NCBI RefSeq assembly: GCF_029227915.1
Contig: NC_079877.1
Span: forward strand, 20,797,851-20,861,850
Direction: 5' to 3'
Source: Hydractinia symbiolongicarpus
Taxonomy: Eukaryota > Cnidaria > Hydrozoa > Anthoathecata > Hydractiniidae
DNA length: 64,000 nt
In this document: one piece after another, positions 27,806-40,767 of the stretch
Layout: each line of letters opens with the position of its first letter
Position numbering within the stretch: position 1 is the first letter of the stretch
Position numbers and translations under genes: made by a program
The notes under the pieces: generated by a model
The model's database searches: none
Told to the model about the DNA's origin: nothing
What the model saw: only the letters and a program-made list of their open reading frames with translations

Positions 27806-30748
27806 CCAAGTTGTCTTCCATGGCACCATTGCCTTATATCAACGTCAACTACGTGCGTAGCCTTCCAAAAGCCGTAATATGGCTTTTTGCGGACTAATTA
27901 CGGTGTTACACGTGAATTACGTGGTTCCACGTGTTTGTGCAGCTTGCCATTGGTCTAGTCCTTGCAGTCTCAATGGACTACATCGTCCCAAGTCGTTTTT
28001 CTCGACGCCAGGCGCTTATATTGCCGTCAACTACGTGCATAGCCATCTAAAAGCCGTAATATGGCCTTTTGCCGCTGAATAAAGGCCTTACACGGCAGTC
28101 ACGTGTTTCCACAAAACTTCGCATGGTACCATTGGTCTAGTCCTTTTAGTCTCAAAGGACTACAACGTTCCAAGTTGGTTTCCTTGGCGTTCTGGCCTTA
28201 TGTCACCGTCAACTACGTGCTTAGTTTTCTAAAAGCCGTAATATGACCTTTTACGGCCTAATTAAGACGTTACACGTGAATTACGTGGTTCTACGTGTTC
28301 GCGCAGCTTGCCATTGGTCTAGTCTTTGCAGTCTCAATGGACTACAACGTCCCAAGTCGTTTTCCTTGACGCCATGCACTTATATCATCGTCCATTACGC
28401 GCATAGCCTTCTACAAGCCGTAGTATGGCCTTTTGCAGCCTAATTAAGGCCTTACACGTAAATTACGTGCTTCCACAAGTTGGCCCATGGTATCATTGGT
28501 CTAGTCCTTTCAGTCTCAATAGACTGCAACGTGCCAAGTCGTTTTACTTGGCGCCATGGCCTTATATCACCGTCAATTACGCGCATAGCCTTCTACAAGC
28601 CGTAGTATGGCCTTTTGCAGCCTAATTAAGGCCTTACACGTAAATTACGAGCTTCCACAAGCCGGTGCATGGTATCATTGGTCTAGTCCTTTCAGTCTCA
28701 ATGGACTGCAACGTGCCGAGTCGTTTTACTTGGCGCCATGGCCTTATATCACCTTCAACTACGCGCATAGCCTTTTAAAAGACGTAATATTGTGTTTTAC
28801 GACATAATTAAGGCCCTACACTAAAATTACGTGGTTAAACGTATCGGCACAGATTGCCATGGGTCTAGTCTTTGCAGTCTCAATGGACTACAACGTACCA
28901 AGTTGTCTTCCATGGCACCATTGCCTTATATCAACGTCAACTACGTGCGTAGCCTTCCAAAAGCCGTAATATGGCTTTTTGCGGACTAATTACGGTGTTA
29001 CACGTGAATTACGTGGTTCCACGTGTTTGTGCAGCTTGCCATTGGTCTAGTCCTTGCAGTCTCAATGGACTACATCGTCCCAAGTCGTTTTTCTCGACGC
29101 CAGGCGCTTATATTGCCGTCAACTACGTGCATAGCCATCTAAAAGCCGTAATATGGCCTTTTGCCGCTGAATAAAGGCCTTACACGTAAATTACGTGCTT
29201 CCACAAGTTGGCGCATGGTATCATTGGTCTAGTCCTTGCAGTCACAATGGACTACAACGTCCAAAGTCGTTTTCTTCGGCGCCATGGCCTTTTATCACAA
29301 TCAACTACGTGCATAGCCTTCTACAAGCCGTTATATGGTCTTTTACGACATAATTAAGGCCGTACACTTAAATTACGTGGTTCCACGTGTCTGGACAGGC
29401 TACCATGGGTGTAGTCTTTGCAGTCTCAATGGACTACAACGTACCAAGTCGTTTTCCATGGCGCCATTGTCTTATATCAACGTCAACTACGAGCATAGCC
29501 TTCTAAAAGCCGTGATATGGCCTTTTTGCCGCCTAATAAAGGCCTTACACGAAAATCGCGTATTTCCACGAGACTGCGCATGGTACCATTGGTCTAGCCC
29601 TTGCAGTCTCAATGGACTACAACGTCCAAAGTCGTTTTCCTTGGCGTCCTGGCGTTATATCACCGTCAACTACGTGCGTAGTTTTCTAAAAGCCGTAATA
29701 TGGCTTTTTGCGACCTAATTAAGACGTTACACGTGAATTACGTAGTTGCACGTGTCTGCGCAGCTTGCCATTGGTATTGTCCTTGCTGTCTTAATAGACT
29801 ACCACGTCTCAAGTTCTTTTCCATGGTGCCATTACCCGATGTCTCCTTCAACTGGGTGCATAGCTTTCTAGAGGCCGTAATATGGCCTTTTGCCGCCGAA
29901 TAAAGGCCTTACACCAAAATCACCTATTTCCACAAGACTGCGCATGGTACCATTTGTCTAGTACTTGCAGTCACAATGGACTATAACGTTTCAAGTCGTT
30001 TTACTTGGCGCCATGGCCTTATATCACCGTCAGCTACGTGCATAGCCTTCTAAAAGTCGTAATATTGTCTTTTATGACATAATTAAGGCCCAACACTTTA
30101 ATTACGTGGTTCCACGTATCCGCACAGGTTGCCATGGGTCTAGTCTATGCAGTCTCAATGGACTACAACGTACCAAGTCGGTTTCCATGGCGCCATGGCC
30201 TTATATCAACGTCAACTACAAGCACAGCCTTCTAAAAGCCGTAATATGGCTTTTTACCGCCTAATAAAAGCCTTACACGTAAATCACATATTTCCACGAG
30301 CCTGCACAAGGTACCATTGCTCCAGTCCTTTCAATCTCAATGGACTACAACGTCCAAAGTCATTATTCTTGACGCCAGGCGCTTATATTGCCGTCAACTA
30401 CGTGCATAGCCATCTAAAAGCCGTAATATGGCCTTTTGCCGCTGAATAAAGGCCTTACACGACAGTCACGTGTTTCCACGAGACTTCGCATGGTACCATT
30501 GGTCTGGTCCATTTAGTCTCAAAGGACTACAACGTTCCAAGTTGGTTTCCTTGACGACATGGCCTTATATCACAGTCAACTACATGCATAGCCTTCTAAA
30601 TGCCTTAATATGGACTTTTGCGCCCTAATTGAGGCCGTACACTTAAATTACGTGGTTCCACGTGTCTGCGCAGCTTGCCATTTGTCTAGTCCTTGCAGTC
30701 TCAATGGACTTCACCGTCCCAAGTTCTTTTCCGTGGGGCTATGACCTG

Positions 30749-31213
30749 ATATCTCTAAAACTATAAATAACAGCAGCCCTCTTTTTATGAAAGATATATT
30801 TTGTTTAAATGATAACGGTAGGACAGTCAGAGAACAAAATACAAATAATTTGGTAGTCTCAAGGAAAAGGACCGCGACTTTTGGAACTAATAGCTTATCA
30901 GCCCTGGGACCAAAGATTTGGAATAACCTACCATCACATTTGAAACGATGTGACAACCTTAAAGTTTTTAAAAGCATGATTAAAATGTGGGACGGATCTA
31001 AATGTAACTGTGATGAATGTAAGGTCCCTTTATAGAACTTTGTTGTTATTATTGTTTATATATATAAAAAAAATGATTTTATTTAATTGTAAACATAAAA
31101 AAAATTTAGTCGATTTAGATTAGTTTTCTTAATTACTTTTTTTTGGAAACTATTGTAAATATGTGAATAATCGACTTTAAATAAATTGAAAAGAAAAGAA
31201 AAGAAAAAATATC
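30749..31213 (+). mobile_element. 5'-truncated non-LTR retrotransposon insertion
   Basis: About 455 bp of unrelated sequence (30754-31208) breaks a satellite monomer within GACCTGATATC/ACTTCC. It is flanked by a candidate 5-bp target duplication ATATC (30749-30753 and 31209-31213). It carries the 3' end of a coding frame, an AT-rich 3' UTR, and an A-rich (AAAAG)n-type tail at about 31190-31208. Truncation at the 5' end, an A-rich tail and a short target duplication are the usual marks of target-primed reverse transcription. The offset between satellite copies grows by exactly 460 across it. Confidence 0.85.
30754..31035 (+). pseudogene. Reverse transcriptase C-terminal fragment (non-LTR)
   Basis: The frame is open from the insertion edge at 30754 to the stop at 31033-31035; the first ATG (30787) is internal and not a real start. 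The conceptual product contains TFGTNSLSALGPKIWNNLP, SHLKRCDNLKVFKSMIK and a closing W-x4-C-x-C-x2-C arrangement. These are typical of the end of the ORF2/reverse transcriptase polyprotein of LINE-type elements in invertebrates. The catalytic part of the reverse transcriptase is absent, so it is a dead 5'-truncated copy. The exact clade (CR1/L2/Jockey-like) cannot be decided from this tail. Confidence 0.75.
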
Positions 31214-33949
31214 ACTTCCAACTAGGCGCATAGTCTTTTGAAGCCTGTAATATGGCCTTTTGCCGCCTAATAAAGGCCTTACACCAAAATCAGGTATTTC
31301 CACGAGACTGCGCATGGTACCATTAGTCTAGTCCTTGCAGTCTCAATGGACTACATCGTCCCAAGTCGTTTTTCTCGACGCCAGGCGCCTATATTGCCGT
31401 CAACTACGTGCATAGCCATCTAAAAGCCGTAATATGGCCTTTTGCCGCTGAATAAAGGCCTTACACGGCAGTCACGTGTTTCCACAAAACTTCGCATGGT
31501 ACCATTGGTCTAGTCCTTTTAGTCTCAAAGGACTACAACGTTCCAAGTTGGTTTCCTTGGCGTTCTGGTCTTATATCACCGTCAACTACGTGCTTAGTTT
31601 TCTAAAAGCCGCAATATTACCTTTTACGGCCTAATTAAGACGTTACACGTGAATTACGTGGTTCTACGTGTTCGCGCAGCTTGCCATTGGTCTAGTCTTT
31701 GCAGTCTCAATGGACTACAACGTCCCAAGTCGTTTTCCTTGACGCCATGCACTTATATCATCGTCCATTACGCGCATAGCCTTCTACAAGCCGTAGTATG
31801 GCCTTTTGCAGCCTAATTAAGGCCTTACACGTAAATTACGTGCTTCCACAAGTTGGCCCATTGTATCATTGGTCTAGTCCTTTCAGTCTCAAAGGACTAT
31901 AACGTTCCAAGTCGTTTTACTTGGCGCAGTCGCCTTATATCACCGTCAACTACGTGCATAGCCTTCTAAAAGGCGTAATATGGCTTTTTGCGGCCTAATT
32001 AAGGCGTTACACCAAAATCTCGTATTTTCACGAGACTGGGCATAGTACCATTGGTCTAGTCCTTGCAGTCACAATGGACTACAACGTCCAAAGTCGTTTT
32101 CTTTGGCGCCATGGCCTTTTATCACAATCAACTACGTGCATAGCCTTCTACAAGCCGTTATATGGCCTTTTGCAGCCTAATTAAGGCCTTACACGTAAAT
32201 TACGTGGTTCTACAAGCCTGCGCATGGTATCATTGGTCTAATCCTTTCAGTCTCAATGGACTGCAACGTGCCAAGTCGTTTCCCATGGTGCCATTGCCTT
32301 ATATCAACTTATCAGTCAACTACATGCATAGCCTTTTAATGCCCTAATATGGACTTTGCGCCCTAATTAAAGCCTTATACGTGAATCATGTGGTTGCACG
32401 TGTCCACGCAGCTTGCCATTGGTCTAGTCCTTGCAGTCTCAATAGACTACAACGTCCCAATTCGTTTTCCTTTGCGCCATGCCCCTGTATCACCGTCAAC
32501 TACAAGCATAGCCTTCTACAAGCCGTAGTATAGCCTTTTGCAGCCTAATTAAGGCCTTACACGTAAATTACGTGCTTCCACAAGTTGTGCATGGTATCAT
32601 TGTTCTTATTCTTTCAGTCTCAATAGACTGCAACGTGCCAAGTCGTTTTACTTGGCGCCATGGCCTTATATCACCGTCAATTACGCGCATAGCCTTCTAC
32701 AAGCCGTAGTATGGCCTTTTGCAGCCTAATTAAGGCCTTACACGTAAATTACGAGCTTCCACAAGCCGGTGCATGGTATCATTGGTCTAGTCCTTTCAGT
32801 CTCAATGGACTGCAACGTGCCGAGTCGTTTTACTTGGCGTCATGGCCTTATATCACCTTCAACTACGCGCATAGCCTTTTAAAAGACGTAATATTGTGTT
32901 TTACGACATAATTAAGGCCCTACACTAAAATTACGTGGTTAAACGTATCGGCACAGATTGCCATGGGTCTAGTCTTTGCAGTCTCAATGGACTACAACGT
33001 ACCAAGTTGTCTTCCATGGCACCATTGCCTTATATCAACGTCAACTACGTGCGTAGCCTTCCAAAAGCCGTAATATGGCTTTTTGCGGACTAATTACGGT
33101 GTTACACGTGAATTACGTGGTTCCACGTGTTTGTGCAGCTTGCCATTGGTCTAGTCCTTGCAGTCTCAATGGACTACATCGTCCCAAGTCGTTTTTCTCG
33201 ACGCCAGGCGCTTATATTGCCGTCAACTACGTGCATAGCCATCTAAAAGCCGTAATATGGGCTTTTGCCGCTGAATAAAGGCCTTACACGGCAGTCACGT
33301 GTTTCCACAAAACTTCGCATGGTACCATTGGTCTAGTCCTTTTAGTCTCAAAGGACTACAACGTTCCAAGTTGGTTTCCTTGGCGTTCTGGCCTTATGTC
33401 ACCGTCAATTACGTGCTTAGTTTTCTAAAAGCCGTAATATGACCTTTTACGGCCTAATTAAGACGTTACACGTGAATAACGTGGTTTCATGTGTCTGGGT
33501 AGCTTGCCATTGGTCCAGTCCGTGCAGCCTCAATGGACTACAACGTTACAAGTCGGTTTCCTTGGCGTCATGGCCTTATATCACCGTCAAATACGTGCGT
33601 AGCCTTCTAAAGGCCGTAGTATGGCTTTTGCGGCCTAATTAAGGCCTTATACGTGAATCACGTGGTTCCACGTGTCTGCGCAGCTTGCCATTGGTCTAGT
33701 CCTTGCAGTCTCAATGGACTACAACATGCCAAGTTGTTTTCTTTGGCGCGATGGCCTGATATCACCTTCAAATTGGCGCATAGCATTCTGAAACCTGTAA
33801 TATGGCCTTCTGCCGCTGAATAAAGGCCTTACACGGCAGTCACGTGTTTCCACAAAACTTTGCATGGTACCATTGGTCTAGTCCTTTTAGTCTCAATGGA
33901 CTACAACGTTTCAAGTCGGTTTCCTTGGCGTCCTGGCCTTATATCACCG

Positions 33950-36900
33950 TCAACTACGTGCGTAGCCTTCTAAAAGTCGTAATATGGCTATTTGCGGCCT
34001 AATAAAGGAGTTACACGTGAATTACGTGGTTCTACGTGTCTGCGCAGCTTGCCATTGGTCTTTACCTTGCTGTCTCAATAGACTACCACGTTCCAAGTTC
34101 TTTTCCGTGGAGCCATGACCTGATATCACCATCAACTACGTGCATAGCCTTCTAAAAGCCGTAATATAGCCCTTTGCGGCCCAGTTAAGGCCTTACACGT
34201 GAAATACGTGGTTCCACGTGGGCACGCAGCTTGCCATTGGTCTAGTTCTTCAGTCTCAATAGACTGCTACGTGCCAAGTTGTTTTCCTTGGCGCCATGCC
34301 CTTGTATCACCGTCAACTACGTGCATAGCCTTCTAAAAGCTGTTATATGGCTTTTTGCGGTGTAATTAAGGTCTTACATGTGAATAACATGGTTCCCCGT
34401 GTCTGCGCAGCTTGCCATTGGTCTAGTCCTTGAAGTCTCAATGGACTAAAACATGCCAAGTCGTTTTCTTTGGCGCGATGGCCTGATATCACCTTCAACT
34501 TGGCGCATAGCCTTCTGAAGCCTGTAATACGGCCTTTTACCGCCTAATAAAGGCCTTACACGAAAATCACGTAGTTCCACGAGTCTGCGCATGGTGCCAT
34601 TGGTCTAGTTCTCTCAGTCTTAAAGGACTACAAGGTCCAAAGTCATTTTCCTTAGCGCCATGCCCTTATATCCCCGTCAACTATACGTGCGTAGCCTTCT
34701 ACAAGCCGTAATATGGCCTTTTGCAGCCTAATTAAGACCTTAAGCGTAAATTACGTATTTCCACGAACCTGCTCGTGGTATCATTGGTCTAGTCCTTTCA
34801 GTCACAATAGACTACAACGTCCAAAGTCGTTTTACTTGGCGCCATGGCCTTATATCACCGTCAACTACTGGCATAGCCTTCTAAAAGACGTAATATTGTC
34901 TTTTACGATGTAATTAAGGCCCTACACTTAAATTAGGTGGTTCCACGTATCGGCACAAGTTGCCATGGGTCTAGTCTTTGCAGTCTCAATGGACTACAAC
35001 GTACCAAGTCGTTTTCCATGGCGCCATTGCCTTATATCAACGTCAACTACGAGCATGGCCTTCTAAAAGCCGTCATATGGCCTTTTGCCGCCTAATAAAG
35101 TGCTTACACGAAAATCACGTATTTCCACGAACCTGCTCGTGGTATCATTGGTCTAGTCCTTTTGGTTTCAAAGGACTATAACGTTCCAAGTCGGTTTCCT
35201 TGGCGTCCTGGCCTTATATCACCGTCAACTACGTGCGTAGTTTTCTAAAAGCCGTAATATGGCTTTTTGCGGCCTAATTAAGGCCTTACACGTAAATTAC
35301 GTGGTTTCACAATCCTGCGCATGGTATCATTGGTCTAGTCCTTTCAGTGTCAATGGACTACAACGTACCAAGACTTTTCCTTGGCGCCATGGCGTTATAT
35401 CACCGTCAACTGGACCATCACCTGGTAGCACCTTTAACTAGGCGCATAGCCTTCTAAAGTCTGTAATATGGCCTTTTGCCGCCGAATAAAGGCCTTACAC
35501 GAAAATCACATATTTCTACGAGACTGCACATGGTACCATTGGTCTTGTCCTTTTTGTCTCAAAGGACTACAACGTTCCAAATCGGTTTCCTTGACGCCGT
35601 GGCCTTATATCACAGTCAACTACATGCATAGCTTTCTAAAAGCTGTATTATGGCTTTTTGCTGCCTAATTAAGGCCTTACACGTGAATCACGTGGTTCCA
35701 CGTGTGCACGCAGCTTGCCATTGGTCTAGTCCTTGCAGTCTCAATGGACTACAACGTCCCAAGCTGTTTTCTTTGACGCCATGCCCTTTTATCAACGTTA
35801 ACTACGCGCATAGCCTTTTACAAGCCGCAGTATGGCCTTTTGCAGCCTAATTAAAGCCTTACACGTAAATTACGTGGTTCCACAAGCCTGCGCATGATAT
35901 CATTGGTCTAGTCCTTTCAGTCTCAATGGACTGCAACGTGCCAAGTTGTTTCCCACGGCACGATGGCCTGATATCACTTTCAAATTGGCGCATAGCATTC
36001 TGAAGCCTGTAATATGGCCTTCTACCGCCTAATAAAGGCCTTACACGAAAATCACGTAGTTCCACGAGTCTGCGCATGGTGTCATTGGTCTAGTTGTCTC
36101 AGTCTCAAAGGACTACAAGGTCCAAAGTCATTTTCCTTAGCGCCATGCCCTTATATCACCGTCAACTACGTGCGTAGCCTTCTAAAGGCCGTAGTATGGC
36201 TATTTGCGGCCTAATTAAGGCCTTACACGTAAATTACGTGGTTCCACGTGTTCAGGCAGATTGCCATTGGTCTAGTCCTTGCTGTCTCAATGGAGTGCAA
36301 CGTCCCAAGTTGTTTTTCTTGTCGTCATGGCCTTATATCAACGTTAACTACGTGTATTGCCTTTTAAAAGCCGTAGTAGGGCCTTTTGCAGCCTAATTAA
36401 GACCTTACACGTAAATTACGTGGTTCCTCATGTCCACACAGGTTGCCATGGGTCTAGTTCTTGCAATCTCAAGGGACTACAACGTTCCAAGTCGGTTTCT
36501 TTGTTGTGATGGCCTTATATCACCATCAACTACGTGCAAAGCCTTCTAAAAGCCGTAATATAGCCTTTTGCGTCTTAAATAAGGCCTTACACGTAAATTT
36601 TGTAGTTCCAAGTGTTCGCGCATATTGCAATTGGTCTAGTCCTTGCAGTCTCAATGGACTACAACGTCCCAAGTTGTTTTCCTTGACGCCATGCCCTTTT
36701 ATCACCGTTAACTACGCGCATAGCCTTCTACAAGCCGTAGCATGGCCTTTTGCAGCCTAATTAAGGCCTTACACGTAAACTACGTGGTTCCACAAGTCTG
36801 CGCATGGTATCAATGGTCTAGTTCTTCAGTCTCAATGGACTGCAACGTCCCAAGTTGTTTCCCATGGCGCCATGGCCTTATATCACCGTCAACTACGTGC

Positions 36901-39900
36901 ATAGCTATCTAAAAGCCGTAATATGGCCTTTTGCCGCTGAATACAGGCCTTACACAAAAGTCACCTGTTTCCACGAGACTTCGCTTGGTACCATTGGTCT
37001 AGTCCTTTTTAGTCTCAAAGGACTACAACCTTCAAAGTGGTTTTCCTTGACGCCATGCCCTTTATCATCGTCAACTAAGCGCATAGCCTTCTAAAAGCCG
37101 TAATAAGGCCTTTTGCGGCCTATTTAAGGCCTTACACGTGAATCACGTGGTTCCACGAGCCTGCGCATGGTACCATTGGTCTGGTCCTTTTAGTTTCAAA
37201 GAACTACAACGTTCCAATTCGGTTTCCTTGGCGTCCTGGCCTTATATCACCGTCAACTACGTGCGTAGCCTTCTAAAAGCCGTAGTATGGCTTTTTGCCG
37301 CCTAATAAAGGCCTTACACGTAAATCACATATTTCCACGAGCCTGCGCATGGTACCATTGGTCTGGTCCTTTTAGTTTCAAAGAACTACAACGTTCCAAG
37401 TCGGTTTCCTTGGCGTCCTGGCCTTATATCACCGTCAACTACGTGCATAGCCTTCTAAAAGCCGTAGTATGGCTTTTTGCGGCCTAATTAAGGAGTTACA
37501 CGTGAATTACGTGGTTCTACGTGTCTGCGCAGCTTGCCATTGGTCTTTACCTTGCTGTCTTAATAGACTACCACGTTCCAATTTCTTTTCCGTGGAGCCA
37601 TGACCTGATATCACCTTCAACTGGGCGCATAGCCTTCTAAAGCCTGTAATATAGCATTTTGCGCCGAATAAAGGCCTTACACGTAAATTTCGTAGTTCGA
37701 CGAGTCTGCGCATGGTGCCATTGGTCTAGTTATCTCAGTCGCAAAGAACTACAAGGTCCAAAGTCATTTTCCTTGGCGCCATGGCCTTATATCACCATCA
37801 ACTACATGCATTGCCTTCTAAAAGCCGTAATATAGCCTTTTGCGGCTTAATTAAGGCCTATCACGTAAATTACGTGGTTCCACGTGTTCAGGCAGATTGC
37901 CATTGGTCTAGTCCTTGCTGTCTCAATGGAGTGCAACGTCCCAAGTTGTTTTTCTTGTCGTCATGGCCTTATATCAACGTTAACTACGTCCATTGCCTTT
38001 CCAAAGCCGTAGTATGGCTATTTGCGGCCTAATTAAGGCCTTACACGTAAATAACGTGGTTCCACGTGTCTGGGTAGCTTGCCATTGGTCCAGTCCTTGC
38101 AGCCTCAATGGACTACAACGTTACAAGTCGGTTTCCTTGGCGTCATGGCCTTATATCACCGTCAACTACGTGCGTAGCCTTCTAAAGGCCGTAGTATGGC
38201 TTTTGCGGCCTGATTAAGGCCTTATACGTGAATCACGTGGTTCCACGTGTCTGCGCAGGTTGCCATTGGTCTAGTCCTTGCTGTTTCCATGGACTACAAC
38301 GTCCTAAGTCGTTTTCCTTGGCGCCATGCCCTTGTATCACCGTCAACTGCGTACATAGCTTTCTAAAAGCCATTATATGGCTTTTTTTGGCGTAATTAAG
38401 GCCTTACACGTAAATAACGTGGTTCCACGTGTCTGGGCAGCTTGCCATTGGTCTAGTCCTTGCAGTCTCAATGGACTACAACATGCCAAGTTGTTTTCTT
38501 TGGCGCGATGGCCTGATATCACCTTCAAATTGGCGCATAGCATTCTGAAACCTGTAATATGGCCTTCTACTGCCTGATAAAGGCCTTACACGTAAACTAC
38601 GTGGTTCCACAAGCCTGCGCATGGTATCAATGGTCTAGTTCTTCAGTCTCAATGGACTGCAAGGTGCCAAGTTGTTTCCCATGGCGCCATTGCCTTATAT
38701 CAACGTCAAACACGAGCATAGCCTTCTAAAAGCCGTAATATGGCCTTTTGCCGCCTAATAAAGGCCTTACACGTAAGTCACATATTTTCACAAGCCTGCG
38801 CATGGTACCATTGGTCTAGTTCTCTCAATCTCAATGGACTACAACGTCCTAAGTAGTTTTCCTTGTTGTCATGGCCTTATATCACCATCAACTACGTGCA
38901 TAGCTTTCTAAAAGCCATAATATAGCCTTTTGCGTCTTAAATAAAGCCTTACACGTAAATTTCGTAGTTCCACGTGTTGGCGGATATTGCCATTGGTCTA
39001 GTCCTTGCTGTCTCAATGGACTACAACGTCCCAACTCGTTTTCGTTGGCGCCATTGCCTTATGTCAACGTCAACTACGAGCATAGCTTTCTAAAAGCCGT
39101 AATATGGCCTTTTGCCGCCTAATAAAGGCCTTACACGTAAATCACATATTTCCACGAGCCTGCGCATGGTACCATTGGTCTGGCCCTTTTATATTCAAAG
39201 TACTACAACGTTTCAAGTCGGTTTCCTTGGCGTCCTGGCCTTATATCACCGTCAACTACGTGCGTAGCCTTCTGAAAGTCGTAATATGGCTATTTGCGGC
39301 CTAATAAAGGAGTTACACGTGAATTACGTGGTTCTACGTGTCTGCGCAGCTTGCCGTTGGTCTTTACCTTGCTGTCTCAATAGACTACCACGTTCCAAGT
39401 TCTTTTCCGTGGAGCCATGACCTGATATCACCATCAACTACGTGCATAGCCTTCTAAAAGCCGTAATATAGCCCTTGGCGGCCCAGTTAAGGCCTTACAC
39501 GTGAAATACGTGGTTCCACGTGGGCGCGCAGCTTGCCATTGGTATAGTTCTTCAGTCTCAATAGACTGCTACGTGCCAAGTTGTTTTCCTTGGCGCCATG
39601 CCCTTGTATCACCGTCAACTACGTGCATAGCCTTCTAAAAGCTGTTATATGGCTTTTTGCGGTGTAATTAAGGTCTTACATGTGAATAACATGGTTCCCC
39701 GTGTCTGCGCAGCTTGCCATTGGTCTAGTCCTTGAAGTCTCAATGGACTAAAACATGCCAAGTCGTTTTCTTTGGCGCGATGGCCTGATATCACCTTCAA
39801 CTTGGCGCATAGCCTTCTGAAGCCTGTAATACGGCCTTTTACCGCCTAATAAAGGCCTTACACGAAAATCACGTAGTTCCACGAGTCTGCGCATGGTGCC

Positions 39901-40760
39901 ATTGGTCTAGTTCTCTCAGTCTTAAAGGACTACAAGGTCCAAAGTCATTTTCCTTAGCGCCATGCCCTTATATCCCCGTCAACTACGTGCGTAGCCTTCT
40001 ACAAGCCGTAATATGGCCTTTTGCAGCCTAATTAAGACCTTAAGCGTAAATTACGTATTTCCACGAACCTGCTCGTGGTATCATTGGTCTAGTCCTTTCA
40101 GTCACAATAGACTACAACGTCCAAAGTCGTTTTACTTGGCGCCATGGCCTTATATCACCGTCAACTACGGGCATAGCCTTCTAAAAGACGTAATATTGTC
40201 TTTTACGATGTAATTAAGGCCCTACACTTAAATTAGGTGGTTCCACGTATCGGCACAAGTTGCCATGGGTGTAGTCTTTGCAGTCTCAATGGAATACAAC
40301 GTACCAAGTCGTTTTCCATGGCGCCATTGCCTTATATCAACGTCAACTACGAGCATGGCCTTCTAAAAGCCGTCATATGGCCTTTTGCCGCCTAATAAAG
40401 TGCTTACACGAAAATCACGTATTTCCACGAACCTGCTCGTGGTATCATTGGTCTAGTCCTTTTGGTTTCAAAGGACTATAACGTTCCAAGTCGGTTTTCT
40501 TGGCGTCCTGGCCTTATATCACCGTCAACTACGTGCGTAGTTTTCTAAAAGCCGTAATATGGCTTTTTGCGGCCTAATTAAGGCCTTACACGTAAATTAC
40601 GTGGTTTCACAATCCTGCGCATGGTATCATTGGTCTAGTCCTTTCAGTGTCAATGGACTACAACGTACCAAGACTTTTCCTTGGCGCCATGGCGTTATAT
40701 CACCGTCAACTGGACCATCACCTGGTAGCACCTTTAACTAGGCGCATAGCCTTCTAAAGT
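33950..40760 (+). repeat. Paired block duplication, 5300-bp offset
   Basis: The block at about 33950-35460 is repeated at about 39250-40760 (34713 and 40013, 34978 and 40278, 35259 and 40559). Identity ends near 35460/40760, where the two copies continue into different monomers. The offset is 29 x 182 + 22, consistent with longer variant monomers in the interval. The two copies are separated by other satellite, so this is a dispersed rather than tandem duplication. Confidence 0.75.
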
Positions 40761-40767
40761 CTGTAGT

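Larger units (their letters stand above)
1..30753 (+). repeat. 182-bp satellite array, left part
   Basis: Head-to-tail monomers of about 182 bp fill this stretch; recurring landmarks such as the ATGGCCTTTTGC block, TTAAGGCCTTACACGTAAAT, GGTTCCACGTGTC, CCATTGGTCTAGTCC, CAATGGACTACAACG and TATCACCGTCAACTACGTGC return in the same order at that spacing. All monomers are on the plus strand. Monomer divergence is high before about 8000 and low afterwards. Irregular monomers include one near 2880 lacking the GCAGCTTGCCATT segment, and longer ones near 410 and 4598 carrying about 28 extra bp (GGACCATGACCTGGTAGCAC followed by CTTTAACT or a near match). I see no host gene here. Each monomer tends to hold a 66-codon ORF, which is a property of the repeat. 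The host family of the satellite is not recognised. Confidence 0.95.
24205..32540 (+). repeat. Large segmental duplication, 4306-bp offset
   Basis: Blocks at 24301, 24665, 25029, 25394 and 25841 recur at 28607, 28971, 29335, 29700 and 30147, all at offset 4306. After the retrotransposon at 30754 the offset becomes 4766 (27396 and 32162), exactly 460 larger, which equals the insertion plus its target duplication. Copy 1 runs to about 27770, where an irregular junction joins different monomers. Parts of the unit occur a third time earlier (23751 and 27396 at offset 3645). Confidence 0.8.

Noticed and set aside
30711-31315. Minus-strand ORFs over the retrotransposon fragment
   Set aside because: The plus strand carries the recognisable reverse transcriptase tail. 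The minus ORFs cross the satellite junctions or the A-rich tail.
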